The notes beneath the pieces are model-generated. The model was not told the origin of the DNA. It was given only the letters and a program-made list of their open reading frames with translations, and did no database searches. Shown in pieces: positions 31,353-32,049 of a stretch of 32,049 nucleotides of DNA; the stretch's first letter is position 1, and every line of letters begins with the position of its first letter. This stretch comes from an uncultured Eubacteriales bacterium. GTDB taxonomy: Bacteria; Bacillota; Clostridia; Oscillospirales; CAG-272. The translations under genes were made by a program, and so were the position numbers. The DNA lies in contig CATYXQ010000018.1 of NCBI GenBank assembly GCA_958414825.1, forward strand, positions 1 through 32,049, read 5' to 3'.

Positions 31353-31976
31353 ATGCGCGTAATACCACTGGAGGCGGCGGGATATGCCGCAAATTCCTAT
31401 CTGATTGCGGATGATGGCAGTAAAACTTTCGCCGTAATAGACCCGAGTACGGATCCGACTGCGGCGCGGGATTTGTTTGCAGACGGGTATAAACTGAAAT
31501 ATGTTTTGTTGACGCATGGCCATTTTGACCACATTTTGTTTTTAGATGAATGGCGCTGTGTGTCGCCTGATGTTAAGGTCTGCTTGCATGCGGGAGATGC
31601 TGACTTTTTGGAGGATCCCTCAAAAAGCTTGTATTTGCAGTTTTTTGCGCAGGATGTGCGTCATGCTCCGGCGGATATTTTATTGCATGACGGGGATAAG
31701 CTGTATCTCGGCAAGAATGAAATTTGTGTTATGAGTACGCCGGGACATACCCGGGGCAGCGTATGCTATATGTTCGATCATATCATGATTAGCGGCGATA
31801 CACTTTTTGCGGGCGGAGTCGGACGGACGGATTTATATGGCTCAAGTGCTGCGGATATGGCTGAAAGCATTGAAAAACTCAGCGCGATTCAAGAGGACTA
31901 CACTGTTTACCCAGGACATTATGAGCCCACGACTTTATTTTACGAAAAACAGTATGGCGGATATTTACACAACTGA
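31353..31976 (+). CDS. Metallo-beta-lactamase-fold hydrolase (glyoxalase II-like)
   Basis: 207 aa from ATG 31353, chosen because gaggtg precedes it; ATG 31335 lacks a ribosome-binding site. The metal-binding motif THGHFDH holds H55, H57, D59 and H60, followed by STPGHTRGSVCYM (third-site His), SGDTLFAGGVGRTDL (bridging Asp) and a late YPGHYEPT (His). This set is typical of small single-domain MBL hydrolases close to glyoxalase II, which cleave thioesters such as S-lactoylglutathione or similar esters. The true substrate cannot be read from the sequence. It is followed 16 bases later by a probable gltX, likely in one operon. Confidence 0.9.
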   Translation: MRVIPLEAAGYAANSYLIADDGSKTFAVIDPSTDPTAARDLFADGYKLKYVLLTHGHFDHILFLDEWRCVSPDVKVCLHAGDADFLEDPSKSLYLQFFAQDVRHAPADILLHDGDKLYLGKNEICVMSTPGHTRGSVCYMFDHIMISGDTLFAGGVGRTDLYGSSAADMAESIEKLSAIQEDYTVYPGHYEPTTLFYEKQYGGYLHN

Positions 31977-31992
31977 CGGAGAGAATAGTATC

Positions 31993-32049
31993 ATGGATTG
32001 GCATCTTTTAGCGCAACGATTGTTTCCGGATATTCATATGACCCCGGCT
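31993..32049 (+). CDS. Partial gene, probably glutamyl-tRNA synthetase (5' end only)
   Basis: ATG 31993 with ggagag upstream opens a frame of 19 codons up to the window edge: MDWHLLAQRLFPDIHMTPA. It resembles the N-terminal leader of clostridial glutamate--tRNA ligases, which begin with a similar L-A-x-x-L-F-P segment ahead of the catalytic core. That is from memory and rests on few residues; no catalytic motif is inside the window. Confidence 0.45.
   Translation, partial: MDWHLLAQRLFPDIHMTPA

Noticed and set aside
1..32049. CRISPR array, insertion sequence, prophage or defence island
   Set aside because: No regularly spaced repeats, transposase, integrase, terminal repeats or defence-type domains were seen; nearly all genes are core housekeeping or sporulation genes.

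Overview
The window comes from an endospore-forming member of the Bacillota, most likely class Clostridia. The evidence is a dcw cluster with mraZ at its head and a PASTA-tailed PBP, a spoIIIA operon, sigG, spoIVB, strong Shine-Dalgarno sites, SigA-type promoters and an encoded CCA on the tRNA. The standard genetic code is in use: TAA, TAG and TGA all end intact genes.

Layout. (1) 1-6271: the 3' end of rpmE (L31) and its terminator, then hflX, yigZ, dgt, dnaG and rpoD, tightly packed on the + strand. (2) 6303-8067: a promoter and an orphan solute-binding lipoprotein gene interrupted by one in-frame TGA, ending at a clean terminator. (3) 8089-9449, - strand: a class V aminotransferase/cysteine desulfurase coupled to a DUF3343 putative S/Se carrier. 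(4) 9443-9830: gene-free region with a possible small RNA and the mraZ promoter. (5) 9831-22868: mraZ-rsmH-ftsL-pbp(PASTA)-murE-murF-mraY-ftsW-murG-ftsQ-ftsZ. murD is absent from its usual place after mraY, the murF product is unusually divergent, and ftsZ has its own promoter with an overlapping dyad. (6) 22935-26162: spoIIIAC-AD-AE-AF-AG-AH behind a recognisable SigE-type promoter, without spoIIIAA or spoIIIAB. (7) 26175-27485, - strand: a DUF1540 small Cys-rich protein and a degenerate ROK-family regulator with a perfect SigA promoter. (8) 27642-29618: sigG and, convergent with it, spoIVB, separated by a 46-bp perfect palindrome that is probably a two-way terminator. (9) 29735-32049: L-lactate dehydrogenase (-), tRNA-Leu(CAA), a metallo-beta-lactamase-fold hydrolase, and the first codons of a probable glutamyl-tRNA synthetase.

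How it fits together. The first block couples ribosome rescue (HflX), dNTP pool control (Dgt), primer synthesis (DnaG) and the housekeeping sigma factor. The dcw block makes lipid II and the divisome. The sporulation block supplies the forespore-mother cell channel (SpoIIIAC-AH), the late forespore sigma factor (SigG) and the protease that signals to the mother cell (SpoIVB).

Most notable points: three in-frame TAG codons in the L31 remnant, all where the family usually has a basic residue; the single in-frame TGA in an otherwise full-length lipoprotein gene; a Mur ligase that has lost hallmark MurF motifs; the rearranged sporulation loci; and several unexplained RNA-scale structures in the intergenic regions. 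I found no CRISPR array, insertion sequence, prophage or obvious new defence system.
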